Shown here piece after piece: positions 36,956 through 45,911 of a stretch of 64,000 nucleotides of DNA (positions are counted from its first letter, which is position 1; each line of letters opens with the position of its first letter). This DNA is from Comamonadaceae bacterium (lineage in GTDB: Bacteria > Pseudomonadota > Gammaproteobacteria > Burkholderiales > Burkholderiaceae_C), in assembly GCA_947372865.1 (NCBI GenBank), contig CANBVJ010000006.1, positions 1-64,000 of the forward strand, in the 5' to 3' direction. A program made the translations under genes and the position numbers. The notes below the pieces were generated by a model. That model was not told where the DNA came from. It made no database searches and worked only from the letters and a program-made list of their open reading frames with translations.

Positions 36956-39900
36956 TCAGGATTCGCTGACTTCGGGACGGGTCAGTGGCCCCGCGCCGCT
37001 AAAGCGGTCTAGCGCCAGATAAAGCACCGGGGTAATAAACAGCGTAATTGCCTGCGAGAACACCAGGCCACCTGCCACCGCCAAGCCCAGGGGTTGGCGC
37101 AGTTCCGCCCCGGCACCCACGCCAAGAGCAATCGGCAGCGCACCCACCAGCGCCGCCATGGTGGTCATCATGATGGGGCGAAAGCGCAGCACGCAGGCGG
37201 TACGAATCGCATCATGCGGCGTCATGCCCTGGTGGCGCTGGGCTTCCAGGGCAAAGTCGATCATCATGATGGCGTTCTTCTTGACAATGCCGATCAAGAG
37301 CACGATGCCGATGGTGGCAATCAGCGTCAAATCCTGGCCAAACAGCATCAGCGTGGCCAGTGCCCCCACGGCCGCCGAAGGCAGACCGGCCAAAATCGTG
37401 ATGGGGTGGATGTAGCTTTCGTACAGCACGCCGAGCAGCACATAAATCACCACCAACGCGGCAATTACCAAAATCAGCTGGCTGCCCTGTGAGCTTTTGA
37501 ACACGGCCGCGTCGCCGCCGTAAGTGGAAATGATGCTGCTGGGCATCTGAATCGCCTCGCGCGCGGCGTCGATTTTGGTAGTAGCGTCGCCCAAGGCCGC
37601 ACCAGGGGCGAGGTTGAAGGACACGGTGACTGCCTGCAGTTGCCCCACATGGTTGATGGCGGTGGGGCCCACGCTGCGCTCTACGGTAGTAAAGCTTGAC
37701 AGCGGCACCAGCGTGCCAAAGCTCGAACGCACGTAAATCCCTGAGAGCGCCGACTCATCGAGCTTGGCCTCGGGGGCGACTTCCATGATCACCTGGTAGC
37801 TGTCGGTGGGCAGGTAAATGGTGGACACCTGGCGCTCGCCAAAGGCGCTGAAAAGTGCCGAGCGGATGCCGTCCACCGACACGCCCAGGCTGTTGGCGCG
37901 GTCGCGGTCGATATTGAGCTGGGCTTGCAGCGCGCGCAGTTGGGCGTCGCTGGTCACGTCCCGGAAAATCGGGTCGGCGCGCATGCGTTCTTGCAGCTTG
38001 CCAGCCCAGGTGTTGAGCTCGTCGGCCTTGATGCTTTGCAGGATGTACTGGAACTGCGCCTTGCTGGGGCGCCCGCCGAGTTGCAGGTTTTGCACCGGGC
38101 GCATGAATACATTGATGCCGGCCACGCCGCGCAGTTTTTTGCGCAGGCCTTCAATCACCTGTTTCATGGGCAGGCGTTGGCCTGCGGGTTTGAGGCTGAC
38201 AAACATGCGCCCAGAGTTTTGCGCGTTGTTGCCCCCGTTGAAGGAGCTCACGGCGTTGATATTGGCGTCAGCGCGGATGATGGCGGCGGCGCGTTCTTGC
38301 AGCGCCACCATGGCAGTAAAGGAAATGTCCTCGCTGCCTTCGGTGGAGACCTGAATCTGTCCGATGTCTTCTTCGGGGAAAAAGCCCTTCGGGATCACAC
38401 TGACCAGCCAAAAGGTGGCCACAAAGGTGCTGGCCGCCAGCAGCAAAATCGTTTTACGGTGGCCCAGCGCCAGGTCCAGCACGCGGCTGTAACCGCGCAG
38501 CGTGGCGTCAAAACCGCGCTCGAACAGACGCACCAGCGCGCCAGGGGCCTTTTTGTGCGCGTCGTCGGTCAGAAAACGCCCGGCCAGCATGGGCACCAGC
38601 GTGAGCGACACAAAGGCCGACACCACAATCGCCAAGCTCACTACCACCGCAAATTCGTGAAACAAAAGGCCAATCACGCCGGGCATGAAGAAGATCGGGA
38701 TGAACACCGCGATCAAGGACGTAGAAATTGACACGATCGTGAAGCCCACCTCGCGCGCGCCCACGAGCGCAGCCTGGAAGGGCTCTTCGCCGTCTTCCAC
38801 GTGGCGGATGATGTTTTCCAGCACCACAATGGCGTCGTCCACCACCAGGCCCACGGCCAGCGTCAGGCCCAGCAGCGAGATATTGTCCAGGCTGTAGGAC
38901 ATGCCCCACAACAACGCCACCGCGCCCATGAGCGAAATGGGCAAAGACAAGGTGGGAATGGCCGTGGCGACAAAGCGGCGCAGGAACAAAAAGATCACCA
39001 GCACCACCAGCACGATGGTGCCAATGAGCGTGAGCGAGACGTCGTGCAGCGCGTCGCGCACCGACACCGAGCGGTCGTTGATCGGCGTCATGCCCACCGA
39101 CTGGGGCATTTGCGCCTGCATGGCCGGCATGGCGGCGCGCACCGCGTCCACCACCCGCACCGTGTTGGCGCCGGGCTGGCGCTGGATGGCGATGGTGATG
39201 GAGTTTTCGCCGTTGAGCGTGGCCCAGCTCTTGTAGGTCTCCACGCTGTTTTCGACCTTGGCGATGTCTTTCAAGCGCAGCGGCACGCCGCCCTTGGCGC
39301 TGATGATCAGGTTGCCAAAGTCGGACGCGGTTTTGAGCTGCTTGTTGGCCTGCAGCACCAAGGTTTGCTTGGGGCCGTCCAGGGTGCCAACCGGCGTGTT
39401 GACGTTGGCCGCGCGCAGGGCGGCGCTCACTTCGTCAAAGCTGATGTTGCTGGCCAGCATGGCGTCGGGCTTGACGCGTACGCGCACCGCAAAGCGCTTG
39501 GCACCATAGATAGTGACCTGGGCGACGCCGTCAATGGTGGAAAAGCTCGGCGAGATCAGGTGTTCGGCGTAGTCTTGCAAATCAGCCGGCGAAAGTGACG
39601 GCGAGGTCAGCGCAATCAGCAGGACTGGCGCATCTGCCGGATTGACCTTGCGGTACGAGGGCGGCGACGTCATGTCCTGGGGCAACGAACGCTGGGCGCG
39701 CAGGAGCGCGGCTTGCACGTCCACGGCTGCCGCGTCCACATTGCGGCCTTCTTCGAATTCGAGGGTGAGCGAGGTGCTGCCCAAAGTACTGCTCGAACTG
39801 ATGGTTTTGAGGCCGGGCACGGTCTGGAACTGCTTTTCCAGCGGCAGCGCCACCGAACTGGCCATGGTCTCGGGGTTGGCGCCGGGCAGGGTGGCTGCCA

Positions 39901-40039
39901 CATTGATGATGGGCGTGTCGTAACTTGGCAGTGCCGCAATCGGAATATTTTGCAGTCCCAAAATGCCTGCGCCCACGATGGACAGGTTGAGTAGCACCGT
40001 CATCACCGGACGGCGGGTGAACAGTTCCGAGAAATTCAT
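36956..40039 (-). CDS. Efflux RND transporter permease (MdtB/MdtC/AcrB type)
   Basis: A 1027-residue inner membrane pump of the hydrophobe/amphiphile RND family. It begins MNFSELFTRRPVMTVLLNLSIV and has twelve predicted helices with two large periplasmic loops. The proton-relay pair in helix 4 is Asp401-Asp402 (GLVVDDAIVVLENIIRH). The sequence is nearest in style to MdtB/MdtC, which export drugs, bile salts or metals. It overlaps its adaptor gene by 4 bp. No outer membrane channel gene follows, so a TolC-like partner must be elsewhere. Confidence 0.93.
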   Translation of the reverse strand: MNFSELFTRRPVMTVLLNLSIVGAGILGLQNIPIAALPSYDTPIINVAATLPGANPETMASSVALPLEKQFQTVPGLKTISSSSTLGSTSLTLEFEEGRNVDAAAVDVQAALLRAQRSLPQDMTSPPSYRKVNPADAPVLLIALTSPSLSPADLQDYAEHLISPSFSTIDGVAQVTIYGAKRFAVRVRVKPDAMLASNISFDEVSAALRAANVNTPVGTLDGPKQTLVLQANKQLKTASDFGNLIISAKGGVPLRLKDIAKVENSVETYKSWATLNGENSITIAIQRQPGANTVRVVDAVRAAMPAMQAQMPQSVGMTPINDRSVSVRDALHDVSLTLIGTIVLVVLVIFLFLRRFVATAIPTLSLPISLMGAVALLWGMSYSLDNISLLGLTLAVGLVVDDAIVVLENIIRHVEDGEEPFQAALVGAREVGFTIVSISTSLIAVFIPIFFMPGVIGLLFHEFAVVVSLAIVVSAFVSLTLVPMLAGRFLTDDAHKKAPGALVRLFERGFDATLRGYSRVLDLALGHRKTILLLAASTFVATFWLVSVIPKGFFPEEDIGQIQVSTEGSEDISFTAMVALQERAAAIIRADANINAVSSFNGGNNAQNSGRMFVSLKPAGQRLPMKQVIEGLRKKLRGVAGINVFMRPVQNLQLGGRPSKAQFQYILQSIKADELNTWAGKLQERMRADPIFRDVTSDAQLRALQAQLNIDRDRANSLGVSVDGIRSALFSAFGERQVSTIYLPTDSYQVIMEVAPEAKLDESALSGIYVRSSFGTLVPLSSFTTVERSVGPTAINHVGQLQAVTVSFNLAPGAALGDATTKIDAAREAIQMPSSIISTYGGDAAVFKSSQGSQLILVIAALVVIYVLLGVLYESYIHPITILAGLPSAAVGALATLMLFGQDLTLIATIGIVLLIGIVKKNAIMMIDFALEAQRHQGMTPHDAIRTACVLRFRPIMMTTMAALVGALPIALGVGAGAELRQPLGLAVAGGLVFSQAITLFITPVLYLALDRFSGAGPLTRPEVSES

Positions 40040-41292
40040 GGTGCGCTGCGCGATGACGCGCCTGCTGGGGCGGGAGCCGCTGAAGATGCTGGTGCCGAAG
40101 CGCCCGCTTTGGCCTCTTTGGGCCGCTCCACCACCAGCGCGCCCGGACGCAGGTTTTGCTTTCCTTCCACGACCACCGACTCACCGGCAGCAATGCCGGT
40201 GATGGCCGCCTCACCGCTCTGACCCGCCACTTGTTTGACGGGGCGCAGCAGCGCTTTGCCGTCTTCCACCACATAAACAATGGTGCCGCGCGCGGACTGG
40301 ATCAGCGCGGCTTGGGGCACCAGCACTGCGTCCTTGAGCGTGTTGATGGTTTGTGAAATCTCCACGAAGGCGCCGGGCCACAGGCGCCCGTCTTTGTTGT
40401 CAAACTTGGCGCGCGCGCGCACCGTGCCCGAGGCGGCGTCCACTGTGTTGTCCACAAAGTACAAGCGCCCCTGGAAGCTGCCGCCGCCGTCGGCCAGCGT
40501 GGCCGTCACTTTGGCGCCGCCATCCTTGAGCGCTGCGATGGCCTCGGCCAGATTGCGCTGGGGCAGGTTGAAGGTCACCGCAATCGGGTCAAGCTGGGTG
40601 ATGGTGACGATGGGCGACACATTGTTTTGCAGCGCCGTGCCGATGGAAACACTCAAGGCCCCGGCGCGCCCGCTCAAGGGCGATGTGATGTGGTTGTAGG
40701 ACAGTGCCACTTTGGCAGCGTCAATGGCGGCCTGGTCGGCCAGGATGGTGGCCGAGGCGGCGTCCACTGCCGCTTGGGCTGTGTCAACCGCGCTCTTGGC
40801 CACAAAGTTTTGCGCCAGCAGTTCTTGCGCGCGTTTGAGCTGGCGTTGGGTGTCGGCCAGCGCAGCCTGGTCTTTGGCGAGCTGGGCGCGGGCCTTGGCC
40901 AGATTAGCCTCTTCGGCGCGGCCGTCCAGGGTGAACAGGGGGTCGCCCGCGCGCACAAACTGGCCACCGTTGATGTGCATCTTGGTCACCACCGAATTGG
41001 TTTGCGACTTGATGTCCACGCTGGCCAGGGGGAACACGGTGCCCGTGGTCCGCAGGTTGACAGCCATGTCGCGCGCTTCGGCTTTGGCCGTGGTCACCGA
41101 CACCGGGGGGCCGGGTGGGGAGGCTGCTGAGGCGGCGGATGCCGGGGCCGAGGCGCTTGGCGCGGCTGCCGGCGAAGCACTGGCGGCTGGGGCGGGCGCG
41201 GCGGCGTCGACCGGCTTTTTGTCACTGCAACCAGGCAAAGCCAGGGCCGCTACCACGGCACACAAGGCCAACGAAGAATAAGAATAGTTCAT
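40036..41292 (-). CDS. RND efflux periplasmic adaptor lipoprotein (MdtA type)
   Basis: A 418-residue membrane fusion protein. The ATG at 41292 gives a lipoprotein signal with lipobox LALPGC (Cys22), then an unusually long Ala/Ser/Pro tether of about 45 residues. The barrel-sandwich, coiled-coil hairpin (QAALADTQRQLKRAQELLAQN, about residues 135-155) and beta-barrel domains follow. It bridges the RND pump to an outer membrane channel. It is the first gene of the two-gene unit. The 173-bp gap upstream holds no gene; I see only a TTAAGAT-like box on the minus strand there. Confidence 0.9.
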   Translation of the reverse strand: MNYSYSSLALCAVVAALALPGCSDKKPVDAAAPAPAASASPAAAPSASAPASAASAASPPGPPVSVTTAKAEARDMAVNLRTTGTVFPLASVDIKSQTNSVVTKMHINGGQFVRAGDPLFTLDGRAEEANLAKARAQLAKDQAALADTQRQLKRAQELLAQNFVAKSAVDTAQAAVDAASATILADQAAIDAAKVALSYNHITSPLSGRAGALSVSIGTALQNNVSPIVTITQLDPIAVTFNLPQRNLAEAIAALKDGGAKVTATLADGGGSFQGRLYFVDNTVDAASGTVRARAKFDNKDGRLWPGAFVEISQTINTLKDAVLVPQAALIQSARGTIVYVVEDGKALLRPVKQVAGQSGEAAITGIAAGESVVVEGKQNLRPGALVVERPKEAKAGASAPASSAAPAPAGASSRSAP

Positions 41293-41465
41293 GAGAGCTC
41301 GGGTTTTGCGGTACGCAGGGCGCCTGATGCGGCGCTCTGGCGCGGCGCGCATCGCCCGCTGCAGGCCTGCGGCGGGCGGCTGATCTTAATGGCTAAGCGT
41401 TGCAGCACGGCGACCAGGCGTCGCAGCGCGCCGACCGAACGGGGCGACGCTTCCTGCCAGCCGCG

Positions 41466-42107
41466 CTAATTTGCGAGGGTCAGCGCCACGCCGAATTCCA
41501 GCGCAGCGTCCTGCAGTGATTCCAACTGCCCGTGGGCATAGGTGCTGAGCAGGTACAGATCAAAACGGTCAGCGCCCAGGCGGTGCAGACTGCAGGGCAC
41601 ATGGTGGTGGCCGCTGAGCTTCAATTGCCCCACCCCAAAGGCTGCATCGCGAAAGTCCAGCGCAAACAGCTTGCCCAAGGTGGCCTCAGCCTGCGGGCCT
41701 TGGATGTGCACGCGGCAGCGGGCGTGGCTCAGGTCCAGCACTGCACCGATGTCGGGCGTAATGTGGGCCTTCAAAGCCGCCGCCACGTCCACTGCACCGC
41801 TGCCAATGAGCATGAATTCATGCGGACCGGTGCGCAGCAACAGCCCCAGCGGGCACTGCGCCGTCTGTCCGGTGGCGGCCGGCAGTGGAAACAAATCGGT
41901 CGCCGCCAGTGCCTGGCCCAGCGCGGCGCACAAGGCCTGGGTGCCGCCCATCCAGGTGCTGATCAGGGTGACGCTGGCCAGGCGCTCGGCGCGCAGTCGC
42001 ACTTGCACCAAGCCGTCGCGGGTCGGGTGTTCGTGCGCCACATGGCCGGAAAAAGGGCTGCTGAATGCTGCGGCTGCGGCCAGGGTGGAAGTAGTGGAAT
42101 CAGACAC
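41466..42107 (-). CDS. soxG: Sarcosine oxidase subunit gamma
   Basis: A 213-residue gamma subunit of heterotetrameric sarcosine oxidase, structurally related to the folate-binding GcvT/YgfZ fold. The GTG at 42107 overlaps the soxA stop by 8 bp and starts VSDSTTSTLAAAAAFSS. The middle and end (TGPHEFMLIG, DLSHARCRVHIQGPQA, YLLSTYAHGQLESL) fit SoxG. The subunit is poorly conserved, so gene order B-D-A-G is part of the evidence. It ends the operon. A divergent promoter region for the efflux genes lies downstream. Confidence 0.88.
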   Translation of the reverse strand: MSDSTTSTLAAAAAFSSPFSGHVAHEHPTRDGLVQVRLRAERLASVTLISTWMGGTQALCAALGQALAATDLFPLPAATGQTAQCPLGLLLRTGPHEFMLIGSGAVDVAAALKAHITPDIGAVLDLSHARCRVHIQGPQAEATLGKLFALDFRDAAFGVGQLKLSGHHHVPCSLHRLGADRFDLYLLSTYAHGQLESLQDAALEFGVALTLAN

Positions 42108-45100
42108 GGTAGCGCGCTCCTTCGGCGTCCAGGAAGCAGGGTTCGACCACGCGCAGGCGGTACTTGCGCCCCTGCGTGGGGGAGGTGGCGATGATCTCTT
42201 TGCCCACATGCGCCGTGCCGCCTTGCAGCAAGCCCAGCGCAATCGCTTTGCCCACCGACTGGCTGAAGGTGGTGGACGTGACGTGGCCCCGGCCATGGCC
42301 CTGAACCACGTCATCGGCAAAAAACAGGATGGAGCCGTTGCTCGGCGGCTCTTTGGCGTCTACCGCTTCCAGGCCGACCAAGGTGGGGCGGTTGGCGCGC
42401 GCCAGGTGCGGGCTGTGGCGCAGGGCGTCGCCCCAGAACGACTTGGTCTTGCTGGCCATCTTGCCCGCGCCCAGGTCGTCTAGCGTGGTGCGGCCGTCCA
42501 TTTCAGATCCGACCACATGGCCTTTTTCGATGCGCAGTGAACCCAGCGCCTCCAGGCCGTAGGGCCGCATTTGCCAGGGCTTGCCGGCGTCCATGACGTG
42601 TTCCCACACGGCCAGGCCGTGGTGGGTGGGTGTGAAGATTTCATAGGCCAGCTCGCCCGAGAACGTCAGGCGCAGGATGCGCAGCGCCACGCCTTCCAGC
42701 GCGCCGCTGCCCTGCGTGTCAAGCACGCCCATGAAGGGCAGGGCGGTATTGTCCAGGTCCAGATGCGGAAAAGCGGCCGAGAGCGCGTCGCGCGCACGCG
42801 GCCCGGCTACGCTCATAGCGGCCCACTGGTCGGTGACAGACGCCACCGTCACCCGCAGCGTGGGCCAGACGACTTGCAGCAAAAACTCCAGGTGGCTCAT
42901 CACCTTGGCGGCCTGCGCAGTGGTGGTGGTCATGAAAAACTGGGTTTCGCTGATGCGCGTGGTGGTGCCGTCGTCCATAACGACGCCGTCTTCGCGCAGC
43001 ATGAAACCGTAGCGCGCCTTGCCCACGGCGAGTTTGGAGAAGCCGTTGACGTACACCCGGTCCAGAAACTCAGCGGCGTCGGGGCCTTGCACGTCAATCT
43101 TGCCCAGGGTGGACGTGTCGGCCATGCCAACGCTGCTTCGCACAAATTCCATCTCGGCCTTGTAAGCCTCGCCCAGCGTGGCGCCGTGGGTGCGGTACCA
43201 CAGCGGGCGCAGCCACAGGCCGGCTTCCATCTTCACGCCGCCGTGCGTCTCGTGCCAGTCGTGCATGGCGGTGCGGCGCTCGGGCTGGAAATGCGGCCCC
43301 ACATTGCGTCCGGCCAGCGCACCCAGGCTTGCCGGGGTGTAGGGCGGGCGGAAGGTGGTGGTGCCTGCGGCAGCCACATTGATGCCGCGCGCCGCGGCCA
43401 TCAGGCCCAGGCCGTTGAGGTTGGAGGTTTTGCCCTGGTCCGTACCCATGCCTAGCGTGGTGTAGCGCTTGAGGTGCTCGACCGACTGGTAGCCCTCGCG
43501 GTGCGCGAGTTCCACGTCGGCCACGGTCACGTCGTTCTGGAAATCAATAAAGGCCTTGTCGCTGGGCTTGGCGGCCAGCAGCGTGCCTGCGGGCACAAAA
43601 GCGGTACTGGTGTCGTCGACCAGCAGGGGCGCGGCGTCATTCAGGCGGTGGCCGCTGACGGCGACGGCTTGGGCACCGGCCTGCCAGCCCGACTCAATGG
43701 CTTCGCTCCAGGTCTGGCTGCCGACCATGGCGCCCGCACCAAACTGGGCGCGGTCAAAGCCGCCGGGCACAAAGCTGGCAATGTCGGCGCGGTAAACGGG
43801 CTTGACGTTTCGGTGCGAACTCAAATGCACCGTGGGCGTCCAGCCGCCCGACATGGCGACCAGGTCCACATCCAGCTCCATGGGTCCGCCCATGACGCGC
43901 CCGCTGGCCGCGTCATAACCGGCCACGCGCACGCGCTTGGCGTGCAGGCCGCCGTACACATCGGTCACGGTGCTGCCGGTTTGCACCGTGATGCCCGCGC
44001 TGCTGGCCGCTGCCAGCAGGTTTTGTGGCACTGCGCTGCGCAAGTCCACCACATTGACTTGCGATCCCGCGTGGGCCAAGGCCAGCGCGTCGGCGTATGC
44101 CGCGTCGTTGTTGACGCAAAACACCGCCCGCTTGCCCGGCGCCACGGCGTAGCGGTTGACGTAAGTGCCCACCGCACCAGACAGCATGACGCCGGGTTTG
44201 TCGTTGCCCGCAAACACCAGCGGGCGCTCCAGCGCGCCACAGGCCATGACAATGGCGCCCGCGCGCACCGTGCGCATGCGCTGGCGCGGCACGCCGTGCG
44301 CCGCATCGGCCACGCCTGGCGCCGAGCGCTCGATTACGCCCACGGTATTGCCGTCGTACACACCAAACGCGGTGGAGCGGTTGAGCATGCGCACCTTGCC
44401 GGTGGCCTGCAAATCGGCCAGCATGGTGGCCAGCCAATGGCCCTTGGCGCCGTTGGCCGAATGGCCCAAGAGCGCTCCGCCCAGCGCAAAGTCTTGCTCC
44501 ACCAGCATCACCTGCGACCCGGCGCGTGCCGCGTGCAAGGCAGCGCTCAAACCTGCGGCGCCCGAGCCAATCACCAGCACGTCGGTGTAATCGTTGTGCC
44601 AGTCGTAGCGGTGCACGTCGGCGTCGTTGACCGAGGCGCCCAGGCCTGCGGCCTTGCGGATGAAATGCTCATAGAGCATCCAGGCGCTGCGGGTCGGGCC
44701 CATAAAGGTCTTGTAATAGAAGCCAGCCACAAAAAAGGGCGACAGCACCGAGGTGATCGCCATGGCGTCAAAGCGTACCGAAGGCCAGGCGTTTTGCGTG
44801 CGGGTGACCAAACCGGCCTCCAACTCCAGCACGGTAGCGGCAATATTGGGCTCGCGCGTGCCCTTGTCGCCCACGGTGAGCAGCGCGTTGCTTTCTTCCA
44901 CGCCTGCCGCCATGATGCCGCGTGGTCGGTGGTACTTGAAGGAACGGGCCACGAGGTGCTCGCCGTGCGCCAGCAGCGTGGACGCTACCGTGTCTCCGGC
45001 AAAGCCCTCAAAGGACCTGCCGTCGAGCGTGAAGCTCAGGCTCTGGCTCCGGTCAATGCGCCCGCCCTTGGCGATGCGGTAAGCGCCGCCGCTGGTGGGG

Positions 45101-45123
45101 GTGGAAGGTTTGGATTGCGTCAT
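42100..45123 (-). CDS. soxA: Sarcosine oxidase subunit alpha
   Basis: A 1007-residue subunit of heterotetrameric sarcosine oxidase, which oxidises sarcosine to glycine and yields 5,10-methylene-tetrahydrofolate plus hydrogen peroxide. Order of domains: N-terminal ferredoxin-like region (about 20-110, GRSFEGFAGDTVASTLLA), NAD/FAD-type Rossmann domain (VLVIGSGAAGLSAALHAARAG, about 182-202) and the C-terminal GcvT-like folate domain (about 630-1000). Length is normal. It overlaps soxD by 4 bp upstream and soxG by 8 bp downstream, so the three are translationally coupled. Confidence 0.95.
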   Translation of the reverse strand: MTQSKPSTPTSGGAYRIAKGGRIDRSQSLSFTLDGRSFEGFAGDTVASTLLAHGEHLVARSFKYHRPRGIMAAGVEESNALLTVGDKGTREPNIAATVLELEAGLVTRTQNAWPSVRFDAMAITSVLSPFFVAGFYYKTFMGPTRSAWMLYEHFIRKAAGLGASVNDADVHRYDWHNDYTDVLVIGSGAAGLSAALHAARAGSQVMLVEQDFALGGALLGHSANGAKGHWLATMLADLQATGKVRMLNRSTAFGVYDGNTVGVIERSAPGVADAAHGVPRQRMRTVRAGAIVMACGALERPLVFAGNDKPGVMLSGAVGTYVNRYAVAPGKRAVFCVNNDAAYADALALAHAGSQVNVVDLRSAVPQNLLAAASSAGITVQTGSTVTDVYGGLHAKRVRVAGYDAASGRVMGGPMELDVDLVAMSGGWTPTVHLSSHRNVKPVYRADIASFVPGGFDRAQFGAGAMVGSQTWSEAIESGWQAGAQAVAVSGHRLNDAAPLLVDDTSTAFVPAGTLLAAKPSDKAFIDFQNDVTVADVELAHREGYQSVEHLKRYTTLGMGTDQGKTSNLNGLGLMAAARGINVAAAGTTTFRPPYTPASLGALAGRNVGPHFQPERRTAMHDWHETHGGVKMEAGLWLRPLWYRTHGATLGEAYKAEMEFVRSSVGMADTSTLGKIDVQGPDAAEFLDRVYVNGFSKLAVGKARYGFMLREDGVVMDDGTTTRISETQFFMTTTTAQAAKVMSHLEFLLQVVWPTLRVTVASVTDQWAAMSVAGPRARDALSAAFPHLDLDNTALPFMGVLDTQGSGALEGVALRILRLTFSGELAYEIFTPTHHGLAVWEHVMDAGKPWQMRPYGLEALGSLRIEKGHVVGSEMDGRTTLDDLGAGKMASKTKSFWGDALRHSPHLARANRPTLVGLEAVDAKEPPSNGSILFFADDVVQGHGRGHVTSTTFSQSVGKAIALGLLQGGTAHVGKEIIATSPTQGRKYRLRVVEPCFLDAEGARYRV

Positions 45124-45389
45124 GGCAGTTCTCTCTCGGCGGCGATCACCACCGATTCAATGTCGTGCGTCACCGTATGGCGCTTGACCACCAGCCAACG
45201 TCGGCAGCCCAAGGTGTGTTGCCAAAACTCGGTGTGGATGCCGCGCGGGTTTTTGCGCGTATAGACGGTGTCCACCCAGGCGTCGTGGTTTTCGGGCGCC
45301 AGGGCGGGGTAGGCTTTGGTGGCGTCGCCAAAGTAGCTGAATTCTTCGTGGTCGCGCAGGCCGCAGTGGGGGCAGTTGATTCTGATCAT
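45120..45389 (-). CDS. soxD: Sarcosine oxidase subunit delta
   Basis: An 89-residue zinc-binding subunit. The ligand set matches the known delta subunit: Cys6 and Cys9 (INCPHCG), His58 and Cys62 (QHTLGCRRW). It stabilises the heterotetramer with alpha, beta and gamma. It overlaps soxA by 4 bp. Normally soxB lies a few bases upstream; here 522 bp of non-coding DNA intervene. Confidence 0.95.
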   Translation of the reverse strand: MIRINCPHCGLRDHEEFSYFGDATKAYPALAPENHDAWVDTVYTRKNPRGIHTEFWQHTLGCRRWLVVKRHTVTHDIESVVIAAERELP

Positions 45390-45451
45390 CTTTGCTTTCT
45401 TACTGGGTCGGTTGGAGTGCGTGGCAGGCCGGGTTTCGGCCCGGCGGCCGA

Positions 45452-45485
45452 GTTACTTTCTTTTGCTTCGCCAAAAGAAAGTAAC
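45452..45485. repeat. Perfect 14-bp inverted repeat
   Basis: GTTACTTTCTTTTG (45452-45465), loop CTTCGC, CAAAAGAAAGTAAC (45472-45485). It would form a stable hairpin in the soxB-soxD transcript. It lacks a distinct T tract, so it is not a classic terminator. Confidence 0.85.
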
Positions 45486-45830
45486 CAAAGAAAAGGCGAG
45501 CCAGAGACCGTGGCCCTGCGGGCTTCCTTGCGCTGCTCGCGTGTGGCGGGGTCGTGCGCAAACTCGCTACGCTCAAACATGCGCCCGCCCTGATCCGCCC
45601 CCCGCTGCGCTGCTCAGCACGGCCCCAATGGCGTGGGGAACCGAATCCGGCGCTCGCTTGCTGGCGCAAGCATCGCGCCGACCAAGGCAGGAAGCCAAAC
45701 CCCACAGCGCTCCGACCAGCCAGGGCGCGCATCGGGTGCGCGCCGCCGCCCGAAACAGTCTGTGCAAACCACCAAGCAGCACCGAGCCGTAAACGCACAG
45801 CCGAAGCGACACCACCAAATCGCCTGTTAA

Positions 45831-45863
45831 AGCCCCCCTTGCCCCCGCCGGGGGTAAGGGGCT
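45831..45863. repeat. G/C-rich inverted repeat near the soxB end
   Basis: AGCCCC-CC-TTGCCCCCG (45831-45847) pairs with CGGGGGTAAGGGGCT (45849-45863) with small bulges. It is followed by GGGGG words. It lies 49 bp downstream of the soxB stop in the direction of transcription. Confidence 0.65.
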
Positions 45864-45911
45864 GGGGGATGGGGGCAGGAAAACAAAAAGAGAACATAAG
45901 CAAACAACAAC

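Larger units (their letters stand above)
45390..45911. repeat. 522-bp non-coding repeat mosaic between soxB and soxD
   Basis: No credible gene. Reading on the plus strand it holds a perfect 14-bp hairpin (45452-45465 / 45472-45485, GTTACTTTCTTTTG / CAAAAGAAAGTAAC), a middle part rich in GCTGCGCTGCTC-type words, and a G/C hairpin at 45831-45863. I associate these words with dispersed intergenic repeats of Comamonadaceae. The short frames inside look like the repeat-derived 'proteins' often predicted there. It lies inside an operon, so it is presumably transcribed. Confidence 0.7.

Noticed and set aside
45386-45580. Short minus-strand reading frames (64 and about 170 codons) in the soxB-soxD gap
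   Set aside because: They are made of the repeat itself, with biased composition and no domain. Such frames are often predicted in this repeat type, but I see no evidence of a protein.
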